64,000 nt of DNA. Source: Blautia sp. (GTDB taxonomy: Bacteria; Bacillota; Clostridia; Lachnospirales; Lachnospiraceae). The translations under genes and the position numbers were made by a program. The DNA lies in the NCBI GenBank assembly GCA_017459635.1, contig JAFUCO010000069.1, positions 40,811 to 104,810 on the forward strand. Reading direction: 5' to 3'. Shown piece by piece: positions 16,987 through 26,018 of this stretch; within the stretch, counting starts at the first letter, position 1, and the number at the start of each line of letters is the position of its first letter. Below the pieces are notes generated by a model, which did not search any database, was not told the origin of the DNA, and saw only the letters and a program-made list of their open reading frames with translations.

Positions 16987-18810
16987 ATGAAAATCAAACG
17001 GTTTATTGTTCCTTTCCTTTGCGCGGCCATGCTTCCCGCTCTTCCCGTGTTTGCTGAGGATGATGCCGCGGCTGCCGCAGATGCTCTTCTTAATGATGTC
17101 AGCGGAACCTATGAGGCGCTTTTCCCGGTTATCACTGCTCCTGAGTACGACCAGATCTGGCTTGACAGCATTATCCCTGTGACCGGTGAGGAAGAGGCTC
17201 CTGCTTTCGCAGAAATGCTGAAGACTGTCTGCAACGGCGACCTTCATGGACAGGAAGCCATTGATGCTTATGCCGACGGCTCTGAGGGAATGCAGTTTGA
17301 CTGCAAGTTTATAAATGGCGTTTCGCAGATAACATTCGACGGGAATAACATCAGCGGCGTTGATGAAAACGGCGAAGAGGTGTTCAGCCACGAATACGCA
17401 TATGCTCACGAAGCATCCCTCATGGAAGGCATGATGGATGGTTATATGTACGAAACCGCCGATGAGGACGCAGGAGAATTCAAGTACTTCTTCCTTCTTC
17501 CTGACACACCGGAAAGCACCTATCACATCGAGTTCAGGTACGGAAGCGACGAGGAAGCCCTTACACTTTATAATGAAGGGGATTACGCCTACTGGCTTGC
17601 AGCAGGAATCCTTACCGACCGCGACGATCAGATGATAAATGATGTTATCACCCTTTTCTGCGAAGAGAATATGGAGCCCGAAGATGAGGCGCTTGCCGAA
17701 GGCGGCGACGAAGAAGCAGCTGATGCCCGGGAAGATGATGCTGCCGCTGCGGAAACTGATGAAGACGCTGATGCCGCTGCGGAATCCGGCAAAGACGCTG
17801 ATGCCGCTGTTGCTTCTGACGTCGCTTCGGAAGCTGCCAATGATGCCGCTGCAGATGAAGTCATCGAGATCGCTACCGCTGAAGAGCTTGCTGCCATCAA
17901 TGACAATCTTTCCGGAAACTATGTTCTGACAGCAGATATCGATCTTGCCGGTGTTGAATGGACCCCAATCGGTACCTTTGCTCCCTCAGGAGACAGCCCG
18001 GAGGAACAGGAAACCCCGTCTGCTGACGCAGCCTTCACCGGCACCTTTGACGGAAACGGCCACACAATTTCCAATCTTTCCATTGATCAGCCCGAGGGCT
18101 GGAACGTTGGTCTTTTTGGCTGCATCGCAAACACCGAGGTCAAGAACTTTACACTCGAAAACGCTTCAGTCACAGGAACCATCATGGCTTCCGATGTTGT
18201 AGGCTACTCCTACTTCTCAACCGTTTCAGGCGTCAGGCTTGTAAATGGTACTGTTAATGTTAACTATACAGAAATGAGCACTGAAGGCATGTACGGCGGC
18301 ATCGTAGGCGCCGGAATGGGCAGCCTGATCACTGACTGTGAAGCCGAAGCTGATATCGTCCTTCCGGACAACGTTGCCAATGCAGGTATCATCGGCGGCG
18401 GCCTGGAACTCACCTCTGTTGTCAACTGCACTGCTGTCGGAACCGTCACCGCAGGCGCAAACTGCTACGGTCTTGGCGGAATCTCCGGATGCGGCTTCGG
18501 TGCCGAGGAATTCACAAACTGCCATGCTGAAGGTGTTACGATCACTGCAGGCGAAGGTGCATCCTGGATAGGCGGTATCACCGGATATGCCGGAGGCTTT
18601 GAAGACGAGAGTGCCGGCATCCCTGTCACCGTATTTACCGGCTGCACTGCTGAAGACGTAACTATTGATGCTCCCGAAGAATCAGAAGGAACAGGCGAAA
18701 TAGTCGGTGCCGGATTCTTCTCAGAAGAAGTTGCCGAAGCGATGGGCGCTCCCTATGATCAGCCTACCGTTTATGTTATTGCTGATGAAGCAGCTGATGA
18801 CGCTGCCTGA
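16987..18810 (+). CDS. Secreted GLUG-motif repeat protein
   Basis: About 607 residues from MKIKRFIVPFLCAAMLPALPVFA, a clear signal peptide, with AGGAGG 8 nt before the start. Residues to about 225 form a unique domain, followed by an acidic Ala/Asp/Glu-rich linker (about 230-285). The C-terminal half has GLUG-type repeats (NVGLFGCIANTEVKNFTLENASVTG; YGGIVGAGMGSLITDCEAEADI; GGISGCGFGAEEFTNC; GGITGYAGGFEDES), which build a right-handed beta-helix in bacterial adhesins and enzymes. No anchoring motif seen. Probably an exported surface or adhesive protein. Confidence 0.85.
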   Translation: MKIKRFIVPFLCAAMLPALPVFAEDDAAAAADALLNDVSGTYEALFPVITAPEYDQIWLDSIIPVTGEEEAPAFAEMLKTVCNGDLHGQEAIDAYADGSEGMQFDCKFINGVSQITFDGNNISGVDENGEEVFSHEYAYAHEASLMEGMMDGYMYETADEDAGEFKYFFLLPDTPESTYHIEFRYGSDEEALTLYNEGDYAYWLAAGILTDRDDQMINDVITLFCEENMEPEDEALAEGGDEEAADAREDDAAAAETDEDADAAAESGKDADAAVASDVASEAANDAAADEVIEIATAEELAAINDNLSGNYVLTADIDLAGVEWTPIGTFAPSGDSPEEQETPSADAAFTGTFDGNGHTISNLSIDQPEGWNVGLFGCIANTEVKNFTLENASVTGTIMASDVVGYSYFSTVSGVRLVNGTVNVNYTEMSTEGMYGGIVGAGMGSLITDCEAEADIVLPDNVANAGIIGGGLELTSVVNCTAVGTVTAGANCYGLGGISGCGFGAEEFTNCHAEGVTITAGEGASWIGGITGYAGGFEDESAGIPVTVFTGCTAEDVTIDAPEESEGTGEIVGAGFFSEEVAEAMGAPYDQPTVYVIADEAADDAA

Positions 18811-18827
18811 TCCATCAATCTAAAAAC

Positions 18828-18878
18828 GAGACAGGAGACGGTTCTCTGTCTTAAGACAGAGAACCGGCCCCTGTCTTA
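18828..18878. terminator. Paired REP-like units acting as a terminator hairpin
   Basis: Two REP-like units in inverted orientation (GGAGACGGTTCTCTGTC then GACAGAGAACCGGCCCC) give a stem of about 22 bp followed by TTATTTTAT. It lies between the convergent GLUG gene and the minus-strand lipase-like gene and overlaps the latter's stop codon. Confidence 0.8.
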
Positions 18879-19979
18879 TTTTATAAAAGCCCACAACAGT
18901 TTTCTTATCGTCCTTCTTGTCTCAGGGCTTGTGTCAGCAAGGATCATGCGCAGTCTTTTTATTTTGCCGGGCTGTTTTTTCTTCTTATTTCTCTTTTTTA
19001 CTTTTTCGGGTACTTCTTCTGCGGCTTCTTTTATCTTCCTGCCCGTATTCTCTATCGCGTCAAAAAGCTCGGAAACAAAAACCTCCCTGTCGCGCATGTC
19101 AATACGGCTTATCCATTTTTCCAGAGCACGGTTTATTCTTCTGCTCTGTGCGGCAATTCTCTTTGCTGCCCTGAAGTGATCCCCGTCTACTATCCATGAC
19201 ATCGGTTCGTGCTGCTGAAGGCCTTTTGCCGTGCTTTTGACTATCAGTGACGGGAAATCCTTCTCAAAGATCATGCCAATAACTGAGTATTCAGGAACGA
19301 TCTTCCGTACTCTCTCACTTATCTTCTGATAGTTTTCTTTAAGCTTTTTAAAAGCGGAAATGCCGGGTCCGTCGTTGGAGTATATCCTCAGAATATGCTC
19401 CCTCCTGAAGCTTCCGCACATTGAAGAAGCAAACAGTGCCAGGCTTCCGCCTTTCGAATGTCCGCCTATGATGAACTTCGCTTCAGGATCTTTTTTCAGA
19501 ACGGTGTACATTACAGACCTTAAATACACCGCCGCCTGTCTCTGGGCACGGGTCAGCTTGTAGCTCATCTGAAAGGCTTCGCGCCAGCCGTAAAGGCTGG
19601 AATCTATTCCCCTGTAGGCAATGTAGTGCAGATGTTCTCCAAATTCAAAATGAACGGCCGCAAACTGTGTATGACGTTTTTCGATTACAGGAGACAGGAA
19701 AGCAGAAAGTCTCGCCGCTCCGAAACGCCGGCTTTTTCCTGCAGCATGCAGGAGATGAGGCACCACATTCCCCTGTGACATTCCATGTATGGAAAAATAA
19801 AGCTTCATCGCTTCCTTTAATGAAATGCTCTTCAGCGAATCTTTTCTGAAGCCTGGTACTATTCCTGTAAAATCATAGTAAACGAGATAACAGAATACCA
19901 GATTATCCACATCAGTAAACGGAGCCTCATTGAATGTGCGGTTTCCTTTCTCATGGATATAATCTGTAATATTTGACAT
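18876..19979 (-). CDS. Mbeg1-like (DUF2974) lipase-fold protein
   Basis: 367 residues of the Mbeg1-like/DUF2974 family, alpha/beta-hydrolase proteins of uncertain substrate. The nucleophile elbow GHSKGG is at residues 173-178 (Ser175), with NDGPGI and VDGDHF further on where the acid and His of a triad would lie. The C-terminal 60 residues are Lys/Arg-rich. No signal peptide. AGGAGG precedes the start. The TAA stop is the edge of the adjoining REP-like unit. Confidence 0.85.
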   Translation of the reverse strand: MSNITDYIHEKGNRTFNEAPFTDVDNLVFCYLVYYDFTGIVPGFRKDSLKSISLKEAMKLYFSIHGMSQGNVVPHLLHAAGKSRRFGAARLSAFLSPVIEKRHTQFAAVHFEFGEHLHYIAYRGIDSSLYGWREAFQMSYKLTRAQRQAAVYLRSVMYTVLKKDPEAKFIIGGHSKGGSLALFASSMCGSFRREHILRIYSNDGPGISAFKKLKENYQKISERVRKIVPEYSVIGMIFEKDFPSLIVKSTAKGLQQHEPMSWIVDGDHFRAAKRIAAQSRRINRALEKWISRIDMRDREVFVSELFDAIENTGRKIKEAAEEVPEKVKKRNKKKKQPGKIKRLRMILADTSPETRRTIRKLLWAFIK

Positions 19980-20055
19980 TTATTTCCTCCCTCCAGGGAT
20001 GAACAGATCTTTCCAGACATTTCCGGCAATTATGCGTTACTCACTGCATATTCCA

Positions 20056-20086
20056 AACGCCCCGGTTCGGAATGATCCGGGGCGTT
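20056..20086. terminator. Terminator-like hairpin after the patatin-like gene
   Basis: AACGCCCCGG, a TTCGGAATGA loop, TCCGGGGCGTT, then CATTTC. The stem is GC-rich with a short T-rich tail. A second inverted repeat at 20109-20150 (GCAATTCACGGCC.../GGGCCGTGAACTGC) lies even closer to the gene end and shares the TTCACGGCC motif of the second dispersed repeat family. Confidence 0.65.
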
Positions 20087-20153
20087 CATTTCAGAATATC
20101 AGTTTATGCTGCAATTCACGGCCGCTGCGGCCGGGCCGTGAACTGCAACAGGT

Positions 20154-20996
20154 TTATCCGGCCTGCAGGAAAGCTTTTATTGCCATGCCGTCCGCGCGGC
20201 CTTCATCGTACATCATCTGTATCGATGTCTTATCCCGGGTCAGTGTCTTCATTTTGCCGATATCCTTCGGCGCAACGATCAGGACACGGCCTTCTTTTTC
20301 GTACTGTTTTGCGATCTCCAGGCTGCGGTTGTAGTTTCCTGCCCGGCGGTAAAGCGCTCTGGCAGCGTTCGGCCAGCTGTGAAAAAGAATGCGCGCAAAT
20401 CTGATGTCGTTCTTTGGCTGCCGGTAATCATTGGCCGGCCTTGTCAGGATGAGGACTATCTTATCATATCCCTCAGCCAGTGCATGGCGTATCGGAACCG
20501 GGTCACTGAGTCCCCCGTCAAAATACGGCACTCCGTTTACTACATACGGTCTGTTGATGACCGGCACACAGGAGGAAGCCTTGATCACGTTGTAATTATC
20601 CTGCTGCATGTCGGCAGTTGTAAAATAAAACGGCCGGCCTGTACGCGCATCTGTTGCTACAACATAAAAAGTACTTCCGCAATCTGCGACTCTCTCAAAG
20701 TCAAGTGGATATTCTCCGCCGGAGTTGCTCAGCGTTCCGTAAATATAATCGAGGTTCAGATATGAGCCGGTTTTTACAAAATGCTCCCAGCTCATGTAAT
20801 CCTTCCGGAGCGCATATTCTGTATAAAACTTATGGTTTCGTCCTCTCTGGCCGGCGAGATAGCTCACACAGTTCGCGGCGCCTGCAGAGACTCCATAGCA
20901 GGTATCAAAGGTCACGCCTTCATCTATGCATGTGTCAAGGACTCCGGCTCCGTAGATCCCTCTAAGTCCTCCTCCCACATCTATAACACAATTCAT
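20154..20996 (-). CDS. Patatin-like phospholipase
   Basis: 280 residues of the bacterial patatin family, Ser-Asp dyad lipid acyl hydrolases. The oxyanion loop is GGGLRG at residues 8-13, the nucleophile Ser37 lies in GVSAG, and the catalytic Asp is in FDGGLSDP (about residue 160). No signal peptide, so probably cytoplasmic or membrane-peripheral. It starts 3 bp after the GDPD gene stop with GGAGGA upstream. Linked with the GDPD gene as a lipid-metabolism pair. Confidence 0.92.
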   Translation of the reverse strand: MNCVIDVGGGLRGIYGAGVLDTCIDEGVTFDTCYGVSAGAANCVSYLAGQRGRNHKFYTEYALRKDYMSWEHFVKTGSYLNLDYIYGTLSNSGGEYPLDFERVADCGSTFYVVATDARTGRPFYFTTADMQQDNYNVIKASSCVPVINRPYVVNGVPYFDGGLSDPVPIRHALAEGYDKIVLILTRPANDYRQPKNDIRFARILFHSWPNAARALYRRAGNYNRSLEIAKQYEKEGRVLIVAPKDIGKMKTLTRDKTSIQMMYDEGRADGMAIKAFLQAG

Positions 20997-20999
20997 TTA

Positions 21000-22916
21000 T
21001 TATCCTCCAAAACGGAAACTGCCCAGCCGTATCTTTCTGTTAAGGAACCGTATCAGAGCATTAACCGTGTCACTTGCCATTTCCTGGGCTATGCATTGCT
21101 GCGCCAGGGCAACATTGTCAGTAATTATATTATCAACCTCCCGGTCGATCATCAGATGGATAGAATCACGGCTGTTGACCGTCCAGGCATATATCTGCTT
21201 TCCTGCATTATGCACCCTTCTCACAAGGCTCTGGGTTATGCTGCTCTGCTTCACGCTGAAATGATCCGCGTATATCAGCCGGTTCACATTCCCATAGGCA
21301 AAAGCCGTCACATAGACTGTGGTTATAGTCTCATCCAGCTGCTTCACCTTTGCGATAGAATTGTACTGCTGCGAAGTAACAACGCAGCGGTCAGTAAACT
21401 CCTTCTCATGGATCAGATCAACCAGCTTCTCCTCAAGCCCTTCTTCCTGTACAGACGGCTTGATCTCGATGTTCAGCCTTATCCCGGCCTCCTTCGCCAG
21501 GTCGATCACTTCCGAAAGCAGGGGTATTCTTTCTCCTGCAAATTCTTCGCTAAGGAAGCTCCCTGCATCAAGCTTCTCTATCTGCGGGTAGGTGAGATCC
21601 CAGGCCATCCGGTTTACACCTGTAGTCCTTCTGAAAGAACTGTCATGCATTGTAAATATCCTGCCGTCACGGCTCAAATGTACATCCAGCTCTATCCAGT
21701 CTGCCCCGGCATCAATCGCTCCCTGAAAAGCCGACATGGTGTTTTCGGGGAATTGTTTGGAGGCTCCCCGGTGTGCCGTGACCTCCATGGTTTTGATAAA
21801 CTCTATATTCCGGTTCATCTCCCCGCGGTGCACCCGGTAAACATAGAAGGTGCAGGCACCTACGGTGATCAGAAGCAGCAGGCTCTCGGCTATGCCGACT
21901 CCTATTCTGTGGTTCGCCCGGAGGCGTTCCTCCCGCTCCGAATGGTGATACCCTTTCCCCTCATGCACTTCATCAACATAAAAAACATACTCTCCCTTTT
22001 CTGCTTTATGGTCATAAAAGAGCAGGCTTATCATCAGGCATGTAACAGGTGACCCGAGCACCGTGAAAACCACCAGCAGAACAACCAGAATGATCTTTAC
22101 GATAGAAAACAGTATGGTCGAAAGCAGGAACATCCCCGAAAACAGCCGTCCGATGAGTACAGCGGCAAGTATCCCGAGCAACAGCAGGAGCATATATATT
22201 ATGTAAAGAAAAAGCTGGGCCAGCGCTATATGTACCAGGTCATATATATAGAAGCCCTTTCCCAGACTGATGCTTTTTTTTGCAGTTTCCCTGCCGCTTA
22301 TGTTTTCCAGTGTATAATACCAGTAAGTATAAAGAAGCCGGCTGAAAGGTATGACAAGAATCACAAGAAGCGCAGACAGCGTTGCATAAAAGCTGAAATT
22401 CTTCATGCTGACCATGAACATATTCGGCACGGAATATGAGGAGAGCAGCTCCGGTATCTGCCCGATGCTGAATACCGGCACCATCAGAAATACCAGCAGC
22501 AGTAGGGGCCTGTTTTCTTTGCGGAAAAGTCCCCCTACATTTCGGAGCGCAAATCTTAGAATATCGGAAATATTGGTTTTCCGGCCGCATTTTGAGCAGT
22601 GCATAATATATATGACCGCGCTCATGTCGATCAGTGTGTAAATTCCGACAAACGCCAGAACGAGCAGCACTATAATATACGTCAGCGGGTTCCGGAAAAA
22701 CTTTTTCAGGTTTTCCAGTGTGAGATAATGATAACCCGCAGCGTTCATCACTATATCGAAAGCTCCGTAGATGAGCGGAACAAAGAGCGTAACGCCCAGC
22801 AGTTTATAGAGGATTTCGAACCACCAGAACATACGCCCGTTAAAGGAAAGAAGCCGGACAGCACTTCCGATTTTGTTCCGGAAAGTGCCGCCCCTGCTTC
22901 CTGACCTGTTTTTCAA
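21000..22916 (-). CDS. Membrane-anchored glycerophosphodiester phosphodiesterase
   Basis: A 638-residue two-part protein. The first 370 residues or so carry about eight membrane helices (the GDPD-associated membrane domain). The C-terminal 260 residues are a GDPD catalytic domain: VTAHRGASKQFPENTMSAF with the active-site His-Arg, WIELDVHLSRDGRIFTMHD with metal-binding Glu and Asp and the second His. It hydrolyses glycerophosphodiesters, possibly lipid or teichoic-acid derived. Its start overlaps the stop of the upstream small gene (ATGA), so the two are coupled. Confidence 0.93.
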   Translation of the reverse strand: MKNRSGSRGGTFRNKIGSAVRLLSFNGRMFWWFEILYKLLGVTLFVPLIYGAFDIVMNAAGYHYLTLENLKKFFRNPLTYIIVLLVLAFVGIYTLIDMSAVIYIMHCSKCGRKTNISDILRFALRNVGGLFRKENRPLLLLVFLMVPVFSIGQIPELLSSYSVPNMFMVSMKNFSFYATLSALLVILVIPFSRLLYTYWYYTLENISGRETAKKSISLGKGFYIYDLVHIALAQLFLYIIYMLLLLLGILAAVLIGRLFSGMFLLSTILFSIVKIILVVLLVVFTVLGSPVTCLMISLLFYDHKAEKGEYVFYVDEVHEGKGYHHSEREERLRANHRIGVGIAESLLLLITVGACTFYVYRVHRGEMNRNIEFIKTMEVTAHRGASKQFPENTMSAFQGAIDAGADWIELDVHLSRDGRIFTMHDSSFRRTTGVNRMAWDLTYPQIEKLDAGSFLSEEFAGERIPLLSEVIDLAKEAGIRLNIEIKPSVQEEGLEEKLVDLIHEKEFTDRCVVTSQQYNSIAKVKQLDETITTVYVTAFAYGNVNRLIYADHFSVKQSSITQSLVRRVHNAGKQIYAWTVNSRDSIHLMIDREVDNIITDNVALAQQCIAQEMASDTVNALIRFLNRKIRLGSFRFGG

Positions 22917-23191
22917 AGTCCCGAAAGGAACATTTCATAATAATCGTCTTCGCCTTCCAGCATCGGGGAGTTTTCACCTCCGCCGTTTGTGCTTCGTTTC
23001 ATCGATGCATAGCTGTCCTCACCATAGGCGATCAGATCCATCTCATACAGGGGAAAACCTTCCTCTGTACTGATCCGGCAGAAAGTCGAAACCGGATTTC
23101 TGTTGTTTTTTGTATCAAGCAGCTTCTGCCTGAGGGCTTCATCGCTGCGCGCTTTTTTCTTCAGTCCGTTAAGTGCTTCCCATACTTCCAT
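22913..23191 (-). CDS. Small Nif11-like protein of unknown function
   Basis: About 92 residues from MEVWEALNGLKK (AAGGAA 7 nt upstream). An alternative start at 23224 adds 11 residues but has no ribosome site. The first 60 residues resemble the helical Nif11/leader-peptide pattern (ARSDEALRQKLLDTKN, then FCRISTEEGFPLYEMDL). The tail has a Gly-rich NGGGENSP segment and an acidic EGEDDYYEMF end. It overlaps the GDPD gene by 4 bp. Nothing nearby encodes a RiPP modifying enzyme. Function unknown; the similarity is by eye. Confidence 0.7.
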   Translation of the reverse strand: MEVWEALNGLKKKARSDEALRQKLLDTKNNRNPVSTFCRISTEEGFPLYEMDLIAYGEDSYASMKRSTNGGGENSPMLEGEDDYYEMFLSGL

Positions 23192-23278
23192 AGTGCGGTT
23201 CCTTACAGAATATGTATCTGTCATATTCGGTCATCGCTTCGTAAAATGTTTCAGAAAGATCGGCAGGCAATTTCTGCC

Positions 23279-25315
23279 TTACGCCTCCTGCGGCTCCTCC
23301 TTGCGGATAGCCTTGGTGCGGATCTCCTCGCAGATCATGTCGATGAACTCCTGAAGCGGCTTTGTTCCTTCATCACCTGCGAAACGGCTGCGGACGGAAA
23401 CGTTTCCTTCCTCTTCTTCCTTTGCGCCTACGATCAGCATGTACGGGATCTTGTCCATACGTGCTTCACGGATCTTATATCCGATCTTCTCGGAACGGGT
23501 ATCTACCGTGACATCAACGCCGTTTTTCCTGAGCTCGCCGAATACCTTCTGCGCATAATCGATGTATTTCTCCGAAAGCGGAAGGATACGAACCTGCTCA
23601 GCGCACAGCCAGGTCGGGAATTTGCCTGCGTATTTTTCGATCAGCCATGCAAGTGTACGCTCGTAGCATCCCATTGAGGTCCTGTGGATGATGTACGGGC
23701 GGGCCTTGTTGCCGTCGCGGTCGATATAGTACATGTCATAGCGCTCTGCAAGGAACATATCCAGCTGTACTGTGATCATTGTGTCTTCCTTGCCATAAAC
23801 GTTCTTTGCCTGGATGTCAAGCTTCGGGCCGTAGAAAGCTGCTTCTCCCTCAGCCTCTGTATAGTCAAGGCCGATCTCATCAAGGATCACCTTCATAGCG
23901 CCCTGTACCTTGTCCCACTCCTCTGCGGTGCCAAGGTATTTCTCGGCGTTGTTCGGATCCCATTTAGAGAAACGGTATGTTACATCCTCCTCAAGTCCCA
24001 GTGTTGACAGGCAGTACTTTGCAAGCTTAACGCAGTTCTTAAATTCTTCGTCTATCTGCTCAGGTGTGCACACCAGATGTCCTTCGGAGATGGTGAACTG
24101 GCGGACTCTTGTAAGTCCGTGCATCTCTCCGGAATCCTCATTTCTGAAAATAGTAGAGGTCTCACCCATACGATAGGGAAGATCGCGGTAGCTCTTCTGG
24201 CGAGCCTTATATACATAGTACTGGAACGGGCAGGTCATCGGACGGAGCGCATATACATCACTGTCCGCATCCTGCTCGATGAGGGAAAGATCCTCGACAC
24301 CGTGGATCTCACGCTGGGCCTCAGCTGCGTTGTTAAGGTCTTCCTTGTTCTCATATCCAAAGACAAACATGCCGTCCTTGTAGTGATACCAGTGATCAGA
24401 GATCTTATATAAGGTAGACTTTGCCATAAAAGGAGTCCTTGTACGTACATATCCCCATTCGTAGTCTTCAAGGTCCTCGATCCAGCGCTGCATTTTCTGG
24501 ATCATCTTTGTGCCTTTCGGCATGAAAAGCGGAAGGCCCTGTCCGATGACATCGACCGTTGTGAACAGATCCATCTCTCTTCCGAGCTTGTTGTGGTCAC
24601 GGTTCTTGATATCGGCAAGATATGCAAGATATTCTTCAAGATCATCCTTTTTGCTGAAGGCAGTGCCATAGATCCTGGTAAGCATCTTGTTGTGCTCATC
24701 ACCGCGCCAGTAAGCGCCTGAGCTTGATGTCAGCTTGAAGGCCTTTATGGGTCTTGTGCTCATGAGGTGCGGGCCGGCGCAGAGGTCAACAAAATCGCCC
24801 TGCTTATAGAAGGACAGCACTGCATCTTCGGGAAGGTCATTGATAAGCTCCACCTTATAAGGCTCTTCTCTCTCTTCCATAAGCTTTATGGCTTCGGGAC
24901 GGCTCAGGGTAAAGTATTCAAGACGGTCACCCTTCTTGATGATCTTTTTCATCTCTTTTTCGATCTCGTCAAGAGCTGCCCTGTCGAGGGAAGGCATATC
25001 GAAGTCATAGTAGTATCCATCTGCGATAGCCGGGCCGATGGTCAGCTTTGCCTCGGGATAAAGGTGCTTGACAGCCTCAGCAAGAACATGTGCGCAGGTA
25101 TGCCTGTAGGCCTTTTTGCCCTCTTCTGAATCAAATGTAAGAATGTTAAGGCTTGCATCGTGGTCGATGACAGTGCGGAGATCGCACACTTTTCCGTCGA
25201 TCTCAGCTACGCAGGCAGCGCGCGCAAGGCCGTCGCTTATATCCCTTGCAATGTCATACGCAGACATCGCTTCCTGGTATTCTTTAGTACTTCCGTCTTT
25301 CAATGTGATGATCAT
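23279..25315 (-). CDS. thrS: Threonyl-tRNA synthetase
   Basis: About 678 residues from MIITLKDGSTKEY, with GGAGGAAA upstream; a longer frame upstream is leader RNA. Domain order: TGS (about 1-62), second additional domain with HVLAEAVKHLYPEAKLTIGPAI, class II catalytic core with motif 2 region RMGETSTIFRNEDSGEMHGLTRVRQF, and the anticodon-binding domain from about residue 580 (WLCAEQVRILPLSEKYIDYA). It charges tRNA-Thr and is controlled by the T-box in its leader. Confidence 0.98.
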   Translation of the reverse strand: MIITLKDGSTKEYQEAMSAYDIARDISDGLARAACVAEIDGKVCDLRTVIDHDASLNILTFDSEEGKKAYRHTCAHVLAEAVKHLYPEAKLTIGPAIADGYYYDFDMPSLDRAALDEIEKEMKKIIKKGDRLEYFTLSRPEAIKLMEEREEPYKVELINDLPEDAVLSFYKQGDFVDLCAGPHLMSTRPIKAFKLTSSSGAYWRGDEHNKMLTRIYGTAFSKKDDLEEYLAYLADIKNRDHNKLGREMDLFTTVDVIGQGLPLFMPKGTKMIQKMQRWIEDLEDYEWGYVRTRTPFMAKSTLYKISDHWYHYKDGMFVFGYENKEDLNNAAEAQREIHGVEDLSLIEQDADSDVYALRPMTCPFQYYVYKARQKSYRDLPYRMGETSTIFRNEDSGEMHGLTRVRQFTISEGHLVCTPEQIDEEFKNCVKLAKYCLSTLGLEEDVTYRFSKWDPNNAEKYLGTAEEWDKVQGAMKVILDEIGLDYTEAEGEAAFYGPKLDIQAKNVYGKEDTMITVQLDMFLAERYDMYYIDRDGNKARPYIIHRTSMGCYERTLAWLIEKYAGKFPTWLCAEQVRILPLSEKYIDYAQKVFGELRKNGVDVTVDTRSEKIGYKIREARMDKIPYMLIVGAKEEEEGNVSVRSRFAGDEGTKPLQEFIDMICEEIRTKAIRKEEPQEA

Positions 25316-25491
25316 TTTCTTTCCTCCAGATATATTGATATTATTGGCAGATGCACCAGGGTTATCATCCGTTCTCATTTACAGCAGGCTGATAACAGCT
25401 GCTCACAGAAGAGCCATAAACAGTAATGAAAATCAACCGTAAAACAGAAGGCCTGTAACTGGAATCCTGCCCGGTGACAAAACAGTAAAAC

Positions 25492-25760
25492 AAAAAGTCC
25501 CTTCTTTAAGACTTGTTTGTCTTACAGAAGGGACGTATACAGGTCTTAGCAGTAAATATCCGCACAAAATCTGTACTCGCGGTTCCACCCTACTTCCGGA
25601 TTTCAATAACAATCCGGCACTTTATTCAGCTGATAACGCGGCCGGGCGGGCAGTATTGGTGCCACTCAGAGATGGTGTTCGCACAGCAGCCGGACAGGAT
25701 GCTTTCACCATTATCATCCCTCTCTTTAGACCGTCACTAACTGACTACTTTTCTCGTCAA
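25492..25760 (-). promoter_or_regulatory. T-box riboswitch of thrS
   Basis: The leader carries the T-box core AGGGTGGAACCGCG (about 25575-25590). The terminator GTCCCTTCT...AGAAGGGAC followed by TTTTT spans 25492-25534. Further 5' is a stem I region with GGGATGATAATGG. A candidate Thr specifier ACC followed by A lies at 25658-25660 (GGCACCAATA). Uncharged tRNA-Thr binding should favour the antiterminator and raise thrS expression. Confidence 0.93.
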
Positions 25761-25784
25761 CGTTTTAAATTTCTGATAAAAATT

Positions 25785-25813
25785 ATGATAGCATTATGTG
25801 GTAATATTTGCAA
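25785..25813 (-). promoter_or_regulatory. Promoter of the thrS T-box leader
   Basis: TTGCAA (25808-25813), 17-bp spacer, TATCAT (25785-25790) on the minus strand, directly upstream of the T-box. Confidence 0.65.
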
Positions 25814-25843
25814 GATATAAAAATGATTTTTTAAATAGTCAAA

Positions 25844-25867
25844 AGGCCGGTTCACACGAACCGGCCT
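25844..25867 (-). terminator. Terminator hairpin downstream of the SLH protein gene
   Basis: AGGCCGGTTC, four-base loop, GAACCGGCCT, then TTTTGACTATTT on the minus strand. Confidence 0.75.
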
Positions 25868-25930
25868 CTGTTTTATAAGTTTTTAAAATCAAAACCATTA
25901 TGCATAGATTTTCTAAAAGGGGGACGGGAT

Positions 25931-25963
25931 GACCCTCTGTACTTAAATACAGTACAGAGAGTC
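25931..25963. repeat. Divergent REP-like hairpin after the SLH protein gene
   Basis: GACCCTCTGTACT pairs with AGTACAGAGAGTC (one mismatch). It is preceded by GGGGGACGGGATGA, a degenerate form of the dispersed hairpin core. A possible first terminator for the gene ending at 26019. Confidence 0.6.
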
Positions 25964-26018
25964 AAACCCTATAATAGTGTTAGCAAGTAAATAGATTTAT
26001 AAAGATATACAGTTACTA

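Noticed and set aside
20781-22052. 423-codon frame antisense to the GDPD gene
   Set aside because: Shadow frame; the sense protein has clear GDPD motifs and membrane helices.
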